From: Caulobacter sp048541825 | Lineage (GTDB): Bacteria > Pseudomonadota > Alphaproteobacteria > Caulobacterales > Caulobacteraceae | Reading direction: 5' to 3' | NCBI RefSeq assembly: GCF_048541825.1 | Contig: NZ_CP183332.1 | Coordinates: forward strand, 3,658,001 to 3,722,000 | Length of the DNA: 64,000 nt | Part shown: one piece after another, positions 43,992 through 51,566 of the stretch | Layout: every line of letters begins with the position of its first letter | Numbering within the stretch: the first letter of the stretch is position 1 | Notes under the pieces: generated by a model | What the model saw: only the letters and a program-made list of their open reading frames with translations | Database searches by the model: none | What the model was told of the DNA's origin: nothing | Program-made: the position numbers and the translations under genes

Positions 43992-45449
43992 TTAAGCCTT
44001 GGCGTTCATTCGGCCGATCAGGGCGGTGGTGCTCTGGCCTTGCTTGAGGTCGGCCAGCAGCACCCTGCCGCCATAGCCCAGCACCACGTCGGAGCCGACA
44101 ACGGTCTCGACGGTGTAGTCGGCGCCCTTGACCAGCACATCGGGGCGGAAGGCCTGGATCAGGTTCAGCGGGGTGTCCTCGTCGAACAGCACGACCAGAT
44201 CCACCGATGACAGCGAGGCCAGGACCACAGCGCGGGCGTGTTCCTTCTGAACCGGCCGGGTTGGCCCTTTCAGTTTGGAGACCGAGGCGTCGGTGTTGAG
44301 GCCCACAATCAGCCGGTCACACGCGGCCCTGGACTGGTGCAGCAGCGACACGTGTCCGGGATGCAGCAGGTCGAAACAGCCATTGGTGAAACCCACGGTC
44401 TGGCCGCGCGCCCGCCAGCCGGCGACGATCTCGAGGGCGTGAGGCAGGTCGGCGATCTTGACCTCGGCCGGCGCGCCCGCTTCCGAGCGCGCGAGAGCGG
44501 TCAGTTCGGCGGCGGTGACCACGTCGGTGCCCAGCTTGGCCACGACAAGCCCGGCGGCGAGATTGGCCAGGCGGGCGGCGTCGGCCAAGGTGGCGCCGGC
44601 CGCGACGGCCAGGGCCAGGGTGGCGGCCACGGTGTCGCCTGCGCCGGAGACGTCAAACACCTCGACGGCGGTGGCCGGCAGATGCACGGGCGGCTGGCCG
44701 CGCACGCTGAGGGTCATGCCCGCGCCGCCCCGGGTGATCAGGGATGCGTCAAGGCACGGCGCCATGGCCAGGATCGCCGCGCCGGCGTCTTCGGAGGCTT
44801 CGTCGCTGTCGTCGGTGACGCCGGTGGCCTCGGCTGCTTCCTTGCGGTTGGGCTTGACCAGGGTCGCGCCGTCATAGCGGGCCAGGTTGCGGCTCTTGGG
44901 GTCGACGATCACCGGCTTGCCGGCGGCGCGGGCGGCGTCGATGGCGGCGCGGGTCACGGCGTCGGTCAGCACGCCCTTGGCGTAGTCCGACAGCACCACC
45001 ACGTCGGCGGCGGCCAGGCGCTGGTTGAAGGCGGCCAGCAGGGCGACGGGTTCAGCGGGGCCGCGATCCTCGCGGTCGACCCGCAGCATCTGGTGCGAGC
45101 CGGAGATGTAGCGGACCTTTTCGGTCGTGCGACGCCCGGGGTCGCTGACCAGATGGGCCTCGACCCCCGCCTCGTCGTCCAGCATGGCGGTCAGGGCGCG
45201 GCCGGCGTCGTCGTTTCCGATCAGGCCGATCAGCACGGCCCGCCCGCCCAGGGCCGCGACATTGCGGGCCACATTGCCCGCGCCGCCCAGCATGGCCGTC
45301 TCGCGCTCGACGGCGATCACCGGCACCGGGGCCTCGGGCGAGATGCGGTCGACGGCGCCGTAGATGAAGCGGTCCAGCATCACGTCGCCCAGCACCAGCA
45401 CGGTCTTGCCGGCGAAGGCATGGGGCAGTTGGGCCAGGGTGTCGTCCAT
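43992..45449 (-). CDS. hldE: Bifunctional heptose-7-phosphate kinase / heptose-1-phosphate adenylyltransferase, HldE
   Basis: Makes ADP-heptose for LPS core. The 485-residue protein has an N-terminal PfkB-type kinase (about 1-320; GDVMLDRFIYG, AMLGGAGNVARN, and the catalytic loop FDVSGAGDTVAA) and a C-terminal nucleotidyltransferase (about 345-485; GFTNGCFDLLHPGHV). ATG 45449 starts MDDTLAQL. It acts before and after the GmhB step, whose candidate gene is at 19.4 kb, so the pathway is split. Confidence 0.95.
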   Translation of the reverse strand: MDDTLAQLPHAFAGKTVLVLGDVMLDRFIYGAVDRISPEAPVPVIAVERETAMLGGAGNVARNVAALGGRAVLIGLIGNDDAGRALTAMLDDEAGVEAHLVSDPGRRTTEKVRYISGSHQMLRVDREDRGPAEPVALLAAFNQRLAAADVVVLSDYAKGVLTDAVTRAAIDAARAAGKPVIVDPKSRNLARYDGATLVKPNRKEAAEATGVTDDSDEASEDAGAAILAMAPCLDASLITRGGAGMTLSVRGQPPVHLPATAVEVFDVSGAGDTVAATLALAVAAGATLADAARLANLAAGLVVAKLGTDVVTAAELTALARSEAGAPAEVKIADLPHALEIVAGWRARGQTVGFTNGCFDLLHPGHVSLLHQSRAACDRLIVGLNTDASVSKLKGPTRPVQKEHARAVVLASLSSVDLVVLFDEDTPLNLIQAFRPDVLVKGADYTVETVVGSDVVLGYGGRVLLADLKQGQSTTALIGRMNAKA

Positions 45450-45486
45450 GCGGCGGCGGCTCGTCTCGAAAAAGATCTGGCGCTTA

Positions 45487-46416
45487 CTAGCCGTGATGGG
45501 CTTCGGCGAACAGCCCGCCGTGGGTCTCGGCCTTACCCCGGGGGTCGGGGTGGATGATGATGTCGGCGGCCGGAAAGGCCTCCAGCAGCCGGTTCTCGGC
45601 ATTGACCATGATGGTGTGGGCCTCGGCCAGCGAGATCCCGGCCTCGAGGTCGGCGTGCATCTGCATGTGGACATAGGGCCCCGAGGCGCGGGTGCGCAGC
45701 TGGTGCACGCCCAGCACGCGCGGATCCTCGGTGGTCAGGGCGACGATGCGCTTGCGGTCCTCGTCGGGCAGTTCGCGGTCCATCAGCTGACTGGCGGCTT
45801 CGCGGAACACGCCGATCGCGCCCCAGATCAGCCACAGGGCGACGATCAGGCCGGCGACGGCGTCGATCCAGCCGATGCCCAGGAAAGAGGCCGCGCCGAT
45901 CCCGACCAGGGCGACGGCGTTGGAGCCCAGATCGGCCGCATAGTGGGCCCGGTCGCCCGAGACCGCGATCGAGCCGGTCGATTTCAGCACCTTCGACTGG
46001 GCGATGATCAGGGCCAGGGTCAGGGCGATCGAGACGACCATCACCGCCATGGCCAGCAGGCCCTGCTCGACCGGACGCGGATTGAACATCGCCCGGATGG
46101 CTTCCTGGCCGATCAGGGCGCCGGAGGCGAAGACCAGGCCGCCCTGCATCAGGCTGGAAAAGGCTTCCGCCTTGCCGTGGCCGAAGCGGTGCTCGGCGTC
46201 CGGCGGCTCGGCCGCATAGCGCACGGCGAAGAAGGTGATCAGCGAGGCGATCAGGTCCAGGCCTGAGTCCGACAGCGAGGCCAGCATGGCCACCGAGCCG
46301 CTGGCCAGCCAGGCCAGGGTCTTGACCACGATCAGCACAGCCGCGACGGCCACCGACAGAGCGGTGACGCGACGGGTCAGGGCCTGGGTTTCAGGCGACA
46401 GGGCGGAGAGGCTCAT
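45487..46416 (-). CDS. Cation diffusion facilitator metal exporter
   Basis: A 309-residue CDF transporter with about six helices. Metal-site residues are visible in LSDSGLDL (helix 2), HRFGHGKAE (the loop), and DRAHYAADLGSN (helix 5 His/Asp); the cytoplasmic C-terminal domain carries the HMQMHADLE metal-binding strand. It probably exports zinc, iron or manganese in exchange for protons. A perfect 30-base palindrome lies 36 bases upstream of its start, between it and the citrate synthase gene. Confidence 0.93.
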   Translation of the reverse strand: MSLSALSPETQALTRRVTALSVAVAAVLIVVKTLAWLASGSVAMLASLSDSGLDLIASLITFFAVRYAAEPPDAEHRFGHGKAEAFSSLMQGGLVFASGALIGQEAIRAMFNPRPVEQGLLAMAVMVVSIALTLALIIAQSKVLKSTGSIAVSGDRAHYAADLGSNAVALVGIGAASFLGIGWIDAVAGLIVALWLIWGAIGVFREAASQLMDRELPDEDRKRIVALTTEDPRVLGVHQLRTRASGPYVHMQMHADLEAGISLAEAHTIMVNAENRLLEAFPAADIIIHPDPRGKAETHGGLFAEAHHG

Positions 46417-46451
46417 GCCGCCTCCTTAACAAGCGACGCGGCTGCGCCCCA

Positions 46452-46481
46452 GCGAGAACGACTCGCGCGAGTCGTTCTCGC
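46452..46481. repeat. Perfect 30-base palindrome with two GANTC sites
   Basis: Two 15-base arms, GCGAGAACGACTCGC and its exact complement, abut without a loop. Each arm carries one GANTC (GACTC at 46460, GAGTC at 46469), the CcrM methylation sequence. It lies 7 bases past the citrate synthase stop and ahead of the CDF gene: a terminator, an operator, or both. Confidence 0.8.
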
Positions 46482-46488
46482 CTTGCCG

Positions 46489-47586
46489 TCAAGCGGCCTG
46501 CCGCACACCGGGCCCCACATAGACCGATTGCGGCCGGATCAGCTTGCCGCCCGCTAGCTGCTCGCGGGCATGGGCGATCCAGCCGGCCGTGCGGCCCATG
46601 GCGAACACGCAGGTGAAGCTGGACGGCGGCAGGCCCAGAGCCTCCAGCAGCAGGGCGGTATAGAACTCGACATTGGTGTCCAGCGGCCGGTCGGGCTTGC
46701 GCTCGCGCAGGATCTGCAGCGCCGCCTGCTCGACGGCCTCGGCGAAGGCCACGCGGCCGGGCAGGGCGCGGGAGGCGTCCGACAGCTGGCGCACGGCGGC
46801 CTTCAGGGCGTCGGCGCGGGGATCGCGGACGCGATAAATGCGGTGGCCAAAGCCCATCAGCCGGTCGCCGCGCGCCAGGGCCTTTTCCAGCCAGGGCCGG
46901 GCGTTTTCCGGGCTGCCGATGGCGTCCAGCATGTCGATCACCGGCCCCGGCGCGCCGCCGTGCAGCGGCCCCTTCAGGGCCGAGATCCCGCCCAGCACCG
47001 CCGAGGTCAGGCCCGCGCGGGTCGAGGCGATCACGCGGGCCGCGAAGGTCGAGGCATTGAGGCCATGGTCGCAGACCGTCACCAGATAGGCGTCCAACGC
47101 CTTGGTCTCGGCGTCGCTGGCCGGCTGGCCGCGGGTCATCCGCAGGATGTCGGCGGCGTGCGACAGGGCGGGATCGGGCGCGACGGGGGTCTGGCCGGCG
47201 GCGACGCGCAGCACGGCGGGGGTGAAGACGGCCGGCGCGGCCAGCAGCAGCAGGGCGGTGGCGAGGTCATCGCCGTCGGACAGGCGGGCCAGCAGGGCGC
47301 GCATGGCCTCGACCGGATCGCGTTTGGCCAGGGCCTCATCCAGCGCCCCGACCTCGGCGAACACCTTGACCCGCGCGGCGCCCAGCGCGGGCGCCAGATC
47401 GGCCGGTGCCTCGTCGAAAAAGCCGTCGAACAGCAGGTGGGCGGCCTGCTCGAAGGTGGTGTGGCCGGCCAGGTCCTCGACGGCGTAGCCGCGGATGACC
47501 AGACGGCCGTGGGCGCCGTCGACGTCGGACAAAACGGTGTGGGCGGCGATCACGCCTTCAAGCCCATGGGCAAGACCTTGCGACAT
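46489..47586 (-). CDS. Citrate synthase-family protein
   Basis: Condenses acetyl-CoA (or propionyl-CoA) with oxaloacetate. The 365-residue protein has His209 in GPLHGG and His248 in GFGHRIY; the catalytic acid is Glu307 (NVEFYT) where most enzymes have Asp, a variant known in some citrate/methylcitrate synthases. ATG 47586 is fixed by AAGGAG 7 bases upstream, ruling out the TTG at 47637. It is divergent from the HTH-citrate synthase gene, with 75 bases between. Methylcitrate synthase is an alternative. Confidence 0.9.
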   Translation of the reverse strand: MSQGLAHGLEGVIAAHTVLSDVDGAHGRLVIRGYAVEDLAGHTTFEQAAHLLFDGFFDEAPADLAPALGAARVKVFAEVGALDEALAKRDPVEAMRALLARLSDGDDLATALLLLAAPAVFTPAVLRVAAGQTPVAPDPALSHAADILRMTRGQPASDAETKALDAYLVTVCDHGLNASTFAARVIASTRAGLTSAVLGGISALKGPLHGGAPGPVIDMLDAIGSPENARPWLEKALARGDRLMGFGHRIYRVRDPRADALKAAVRQLSDASRALPGRVAFAEAVEQAALQILRERKPDRPLDTNVEFYTALLLEALGLPPSSFTCVFAMGRTAGWIAHAREQLAGGKLIRPQSVYVGPGVRQAA

Positions 47587-47626
47587 TTGAGGTCTCCTTT
47601 CGGCCGGCAATTCGCGCTCGGCGCGC

Positions 47627-47661
47627 TTGATCGTCAATCTTGATCAATATAATCAATCTAT
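47627..47661 (+). promoter_or_regulatory. Divergent promoter with phased TCAAT repeats and consensus -10
   Basis: TATAAT at 47648-47653 is a perfect -10 box with TTGATC (47627-47632) as a possible -35 at 15 bases. Initiation would fall at about 47660-47662, the A of the HTH gene's ATG, and no Shine-Dalgarno is present, so the mRNA is probably leaderless. TCAAT recurs at 47634, 47644 and 47653, about one helical turn apart, and TTGATCAA (47640-47647) is a palindrome: likely regulator sites. Confidence 0.65.
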
Positions 47662-48840
47662 ATGGCGAACGACTGGCTGGACGCGGAACAGGTGCTGGAA
47701 CGGCTGGGGATCCGGCCCCAGACCCTCTACGCCTATGTCAGCCGGGGCCGGATCGAGGCCGCCGCCCATCCGGATGACCCGCGCCGCAGCCTGTATCGCG
47801 CCTCCGACGTCGCCGCCCTGCACGCCCGCAAGGCCCGGGGTCGTCGCGCGGCCGATGTGGCGGCCGAGGCTATCGCCTGGGGCGAGCCGGTGCTGGCCTC
47901 GGCGATCACCACGGTGGCGGGCGGCAGGCTCTGGTATCGCGGCCGCGACGCGACGGTGCTGGCGCAAGACCACACGCTGGAACAGACGGCGCGGCTGCTG
48001 CGCGGCGGCCATGGCGCGGCGCTGAAGGCGGCGCGGGCGGGGGATGTCGTGGCCGGCGAAACCGCGCGCGCCCGGCTGTTCAACGCCCTGGCGCTGCGGG
48101 CGGGGACGGAAGCGCCGGCAAGAGGCCGCGCGCCGCTGGCCCTAGCCATGGAAGCCGCCAGCCTGCTCGACGCCGTGGTCGACGCGGCGGCGGGCGAGGT
48201 GACCGAAGGTCCCGCCCATCAGCGGCTGGCGCGGGCCTGGGGCGTCGACGCGGCGGGCGCCGACCAGCTGCGAACGGCGCTGGTGCTGCTGGCCGACCAC
48301 GAACTGAACGCCTCGACCTTCGCGGCGCGGGTCGCGGCCTCGACCGGGGCGTCGCTATCGGCCGCCGCCCTGGCCGGACTCTGCGCCCTGTCGGGCCCGC
48401 TGCACGGCGGCATGGCCGCGCGGGTCGAGGCCTTTGTCGCCGAGGCCGATCGGACGGGACCCGCCAGGGCCGTGAGCGCGCGCCTGGCGCAGGGATCTTC
48501 GATGCCCGGCTTTGGGCATCCGCTCTATCCGGATGGGGATCCCCGGGCGCGAGCGCTGCTGGAAGCCTTCACGCCGCCCGCCCTGCTGGCGGATCTGCGG
48601 CGGGAGACGGAAGCCGCGACGGGGCAGCTGCCGAACATCGATTTTGCGCTGGTGAGTCTGGCCCGGGCCCTGGCCCTGCCGACCGATGCGCCGTTCATCC
48701 TGTTCGCCGTGGCGCGCACGGCCGGGTGGCTGGCCCATGCGATCGAGCAGGGGCAGACGGGGCGGTTGATCCGGCCCCGGGCGCGGTATGTGGGCGAGGC
48801 GCTGGTTGCGGGGGCTGGCGGGGGGGCAGGACAGGCGTGA
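47662..48840 (+). CDS. Helix-turn-helix domain fused to citrate synthase
   Basis: A 392-residue protein with an N-terminal MerR/excisionase-like helix-turn-helix (about 1-50, WLDAEQVLERLGIRPQTLYA) followed by a citrate synthase domain. The catalytic triad looks intact: His248 in GPLHGGM, His286 in GFGHPLY and Asp327 in NIDF; the Arg that usually follows the second His is Pro. It may be an enzyme that also controls transcription, sensing oxaloacetate, citrate or acyl-CoA. It is divergent from a stand-alone citrate synthase and probably binds the repeats between them. Fusions of this type exist in databases but I know of no established function. Confidence 0.88.
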   Translation: MANDWLDAEQVLERLGIRPQTLYAYVSRGRIEAAAHPDDPRRSLYRASDVAALHARKARGRRAADVAAEAIAWGEPVLASAITTVAGGRLWYRGRDATVLAQDHTLEQTARLLRGGHGAALKAARAGDVVAGETARARLFNALALRAGTEAPARGRAPLALAMEAASLLDAVVDAAAGEVTEGPAHQRLARAWGVDAAGADQLRTALVLLADHELNASTFAARVAASTGASLSAAALAGLCALSGPLHGGMAARVEAFVAEADRTGPARAVSARLAQGSSMPGFGHPLYPDGDPRARALLEAFTPPALLADLRRETEAATGQLPNIDFALVSLARALALPTDAPFILFAVARTAGWLAHAIEQGQTGRLIRPRARYVGEALVAGAGGGAGQA

Positions 48841-48914
48841 AGGCGGCGGTGCAGGCTGTCGGCGCGGGAAGCGGTCGGTCCGAAGGTCTGAGAAGGGTGG
48901 TTTGCGGACATTGC

Positions 48915-49050
48915 TCCCTCTCCCATAGGGAGAGGGTTGGGGTGAGGGGTTACGGCGTTCGACGGAGTGCCGGCACGCCGTCAAGCCTCGTAACCCCTCA
49001 CCCTCCCACCACTTCGCGGCGGGCCCCTCCCTCTCCCTAAAGGAGAGGGA
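48915..49050. repeat. CCCTCTCCC-type inverted repeat
   Basis: Outer hairpins (CCCTCTCCCATAGGGAGAGGG on the left is self-complementary at its ends, and CCTCTCCCTAAAGGAGAGG on the right) surround a longer pairing of GGTGAGGGGTTACG with CGTAACCCCTCACC. It lies after the HTH-citrate synthase gene. Same family as 49169-49338. Confidence 0.75.
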
Positions 49051-49096
49051 TTTAGGTCAGCAATGGGTCGAAAGCACGCTTTGCCCTTTCCACTCC

Positions 49097-49916
49097 GGCG
49101 ATCGTCTCGCCGTGAGATTTAAGGATGGCTCCCTTCGGCGCGAAGGCGGGCGGGGCGCCCAGATCGAACCCTTCTCCCATAGGGAGAAGGAGGGGCCCGC
49201 GCCGCAGGCGTGGAAGGATGAGGGGTTTGCGAAGCCCGTCCGGACAGGGCAGGGCCTTCGGGCGCCAGGACGGCCAGCGGTGTAACCCCTCACCCTCCCA
49301 CGCAAGCGTGGGTCCCTCCCTCTCCCTCTGGGAGAGGGCCGGGCGTACGGGGATGCACCGCTCTATATCCCCGTAGTTTCAAGAACAAACCTCAGCCCAA
49401 TCAACTACTTGTAAAATAGTTGATCGCGCCAATCAGACGCGCTCAAACCGCCCGCATACTTATCTCACCCCGAGGCAAGGGAAGGGACGTCGGCCGGCGA
49501 CCTGATGGGCTTTGGGGGGTGGTCGAGCGGGGCGTGTTCCGTCGGCTGTCGCTCTGGGCCCTGTTCGCCCGGTTTGCGAGGCGTGGCCTGTCCCTCCAGG
49601 GAAGGCGGGCGCCTCGGATCGGGCTTCTGGATCAATCCCTCTGCGACGGGCCGGCGGCGCGCAACAGGCACGGGCTGAAATCGCTCGTGCGGTCCAGGGT
49701 GCGCCAACATCCTGCCCGTCGGGGGCCTAACGTCGGAAGCGGGTTAAAACCCCGCGCCCCGAGGGCTCATCGGATAACGGCTGCGCGGAGCGTCTGTCTT
49801 CGTCGAAACGGTATTCACTATCCCCCTCCTCCGGGCGAGGCCCGGACGCTCCGTGACCCTTCCCATCGCCATCGCAGCGAAAGCGCGAGGCTGAGAAGCT
49901 TTGTCCGCCAGACTGG
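49097..49916 (+). repeat. Collinear duplicated intergenic segment, copy A
   Basis: Shares, in order, with the complement of 60942-60125: a 50-base block (49097-49146; 46 of 50 identical), a perfect 27-base block (49408-49434), a perfect 17-base block (49883-49899, GCGCGAGGCTGAGAAGC) and GCCAGACTGG (49907-49916). The distance between the second and third blocks is 448 bases here and 446 there, although that interior has diverged. A hairpin (ATCAACTA/TAGTTGAT, 49400-49424) covers the 27-base block. thiD starts 53 bases beyond. Confidence 0.8.
49169..49338. repeat. CCCTCTCCC-type inverted repeat inside copy A
   Basis: The ends CCCTTCTCCCATAGGGAGAAGG and CCCTCTCCCTCTGGGAGAGGG are each self-complementary hairpins, and the inner GGATGAGGGGTT pairs with AACCCCTCACCC. 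The element occupies the slot that holds a different inverted repeat (60729-60867) in copy B, suggesting independent insertions at one place. Confidence 0.7.
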
Positions 49917-49969
49917 CAAGTGACGCCGCCCTCTTCGCACCTCGCCGATTCCCCCTTAGGACTGCCGTC

Positions 49970-50782
49970 ATGACCCACGCTCATCAAGGCCGCGTTCTCG
50001 TCATCGCCGGATCGGATTCCGGCGGCGGCGCGGGCATTCAGGCCGACATCAAGACCATCACCGCCCTGGGCGGCTATGCGGCCACGGCCATCACCGCCGT
50101 GACGGTGCAGAACACCCTGGGCGTCACCGGCGTGCATCCGATCCCGCTGGAGATCATCGCCGCCCAGGCCCGCGCCGTGCTCGAAGACATCGGGGCCGAC
50201 GCCATCAAGACCGGCATGTTGGGCGATGTCGGGGTGGTCGAGACGGTGGCCGTCATTCTGGAATATGCGGCCAAGGCGGGCGGCATCCCGGTGGTCGTCG
50301 ATCCGGTGATGGTGGCCAAGGGCGGGGCCAGCCTGCTGGCCGATGCGGCGATCGGGGCGGTCAAGAGCCTGATGATCCCCCGCGCCGCCCTGCTGACCCC
50401 CAACGCTCCCGAGGCCGCGGCCCTGACGGGCCTGAGCGTCGAAACCACCGACGACCTGCGCCGGGCCGGCGACGCCTTGCTGGCCATGGGCGCCCGGGCG
50501 GTGCTGATGAAGGGGGGGCACATCGAGGGGGACCGGATGATCGACGTGCTGATGACCCCGGCCGGTGAAACCACCTTCGAGGGCGAGCGGATCGACACGC
50601 GCCACACCCACGGCACCGGCTGCACCCTGGCCAGCGCCTGCGCGACGGGACTGGCCCAGGGCCTGCCGCTGGAACAGGCGGTGGCGCGGGCCTGGAACTA
50701 TGTGCATGAGGCGATGTTGCACGCGCCCGGCTTCGGCCAGGGGCATGGCCCTCTGGATCACGGATGGATGCTGCGCAAATGA
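49970..50782 (+). CDS. thiD: Hydroxymethylpyrimidine/phosphomethylpyrimidine kinase, ThiD
   Basis: Phosphorylates HMP and HMP-P in thiamine synthesis or salvage. The 270-residue ribokinase-fold protein has AGSDSGGGAGIQADIKT at the N-terminus, VVDPVMVAKGGASLL, LTPNAPEAAALTG and the C-terminal catalytic THGTGCTLASA. Its TGA stop overlaps the ATG of the next gene. No TPP riboswitch is visible upstream; instead the duplicated segment copy A ends 53 bases before the start. Confidence 0.95.
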   Translation: MTHAHQGRVLVIAGSDSGGGAGIQADIKTITALGGYAATAITAVTVQNTLGVTGVHPIPLEIIAAQARAVLEDIGADAIKTGMLGDVGVVETVAVILEYAAKAGGIPVVVDPVMVAKGGASLLADAAIGAVKSLMIPRAALLTPNAPEAAALTGLSVETTDDLRRAGDALLAMGARAVLMKGGHIEGDRMIDVLMTPAGETTFEGERIDTRHTHGTGCTLASACATGLAQGLPLEQAVARAWNYVHEAMLHAPGFGQGHGPLDHGWMLRK

Positions 50783-51360
50783 CCGGTTCCCTGGAAGCCC
50801 GCCTGATCGACATCGTCCACGGCGTACCGACCACGATGCAGGTGCTGCGCGTCGTTCGGGATCTGGATCTGCCCGATGCGATGATCTTTTCCGGCGCCAT
50901 CTACCAGCCGGTCTGGAACCACCTGACCGGCCGCGCGCCCGACTACGGGATCAAGGACTATGACGTCGCCTATCACGACGCCTCCGACACCGCCTACGAG
51001 GCCGAGGATGTCGTGATCCAGCGCGTGGCCGCCGCCTTTGAGCCGCCGCTGCGCGAGTTGGTCGAGGTGCGCAACCAGGCCCGGGTGCATCTCTGGTTCG
51101 AAAAGAAGTTCGGGGCCGACGAGCCCTATCCGCCGCTGGAAAACAGCGCCGCCGCGCTGAAGCGTTTCGTGGCCACCGCCTTCTGCGTGGGCGTGCGGAT
51201 GGAGGCTGATGACACGCTGAGCGTCTTTGCGCCGTTCGGGCTGGACGACCTGTTTGCGATGCATCTGCGGCCCAATCCCTTGCGGCTGAAGGGCGCCGGC
51301 GGCTGGGAACGGACCACGGGCTCGGCCCAGGCGCGCTGGCCGGAGATCACGGTGGAATAG
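50779..51360 (+). CDS. Nucleotidyltransferase-like protein (DUF925/NTP_transf_6)
   Basis: A 193-residue cytoplasmic protein. It matches the NTP_transf_6 pattern: an N-terminal helix pair, IFSGAIYQPVWNHLTG, the acidic strand motif IKDYDVAYHDASDTAYEAED with probable metal-binding aspartates, ARVHLWFEKKFG, and SAAALKRFVATA. No substrate is established for the family. Its ATG overlaps the thiD stop (ATGA), so translation is coupled, though a role in thiamine metabolism does not follow from that alone. Confidence 0.88.
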   Translation: MTGSLEARLIDIVHGVPTTMQVLRVVRDLDLPDAMIFSGAIYQPVWNHLTGRAPDYGIKDYDVAYHDASDTAYEAEDVVIQRVAAAFEPPLRELVEVRNQARVHLWFEKKFGADEPYPPLENSAAALKRFVATAFCVGVRMEADDTLSVFAPFGLDDLFAMHLRPNPLRLKGAGGWERTTGSAQARWPEITVE

Positions 51361-51361
51361 G

Positions 51362-51476
51362 ATGTCATCCCGGACAAGCGCGTCGCGCGCTGATCCGGGA
51401 CCGACGCCTGAGCGCCGCGCTTCCGGCGGTCCCGGATCTCCAGCCGGCCTTCGCCGGGCTCGTCCGGGATGACAGA
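51362..51476. repeat. GTCATCCCGG-type inverted repeat
   Basis: ATGTCATCCCGGACAAGC at the left end pairs with GCTCGTCCGGGATGACA at the right with one or two mismatches, around inner smaller hairpins (GATCCGGGACC with GGTCCCGGATC). It begins 2 bases after the nucleotidyltransferase gene and precedes phzF; probably the operon's terminator region. Confidence 0.75.
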
Positions 51477-51566
51477 TCGTAGATTGTCACCATGACAATG
51501 TTGTCTTTGATCTGTGGATCAATCCGAATTAGCCCTGTCGGCGCCTTCCTCTGAAAGATCCGCCCC

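Larger units (their letters stand above)
48841..49969. other. Long non-coding, repeat-rich stretch before thiD
   Basis: About 1.1 kb without a convincing gene. It holds inverted repeats at 48915-49050 and 49169-49338, and a segment (49097-49916) that is collinear with 60942-60125 on the other strand. Reading frames up to 167 codons exist but lack a ribosome site and family resemblance. No TPP riboswitch was found before thiD despite an isolated CTGAGA. Confidence 0.7.

Noticed and set aside
47587..47637. TTG 47637 as the start of the stand-alone citrate synthase
   Set aside because: It would extend the protein through the divergent promoter; ATG 47586 has a strong AAGGAG at 7 bases and gives a normal N-terminus.
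48915..49338. Insertion sequence or CRISPR array in the gene-free stretch
   Set aside because: No transposase, no target duplications and no regular repeat-spacer pattern; these are single large palindromes.
49420..49923. A 167-codon plus-strand reading frame in duplicated segment A
   Set aside because: It starts with TTG without a ribosome site directly after a TAG. Only the first five residues match the equivalent frame in copy B, because they fall in the 27-base identical block.
49400..49969. Possible TPP riboswitch, tmRNA, RNase P RNA or 6S RNA before thiD
   Set aside because: CTGAGA occurs at 49891 but the other TPP-box segments are missing or in the wrong order. No tRNA-like end, RNase P P4 core or other consensus core was found by eye.
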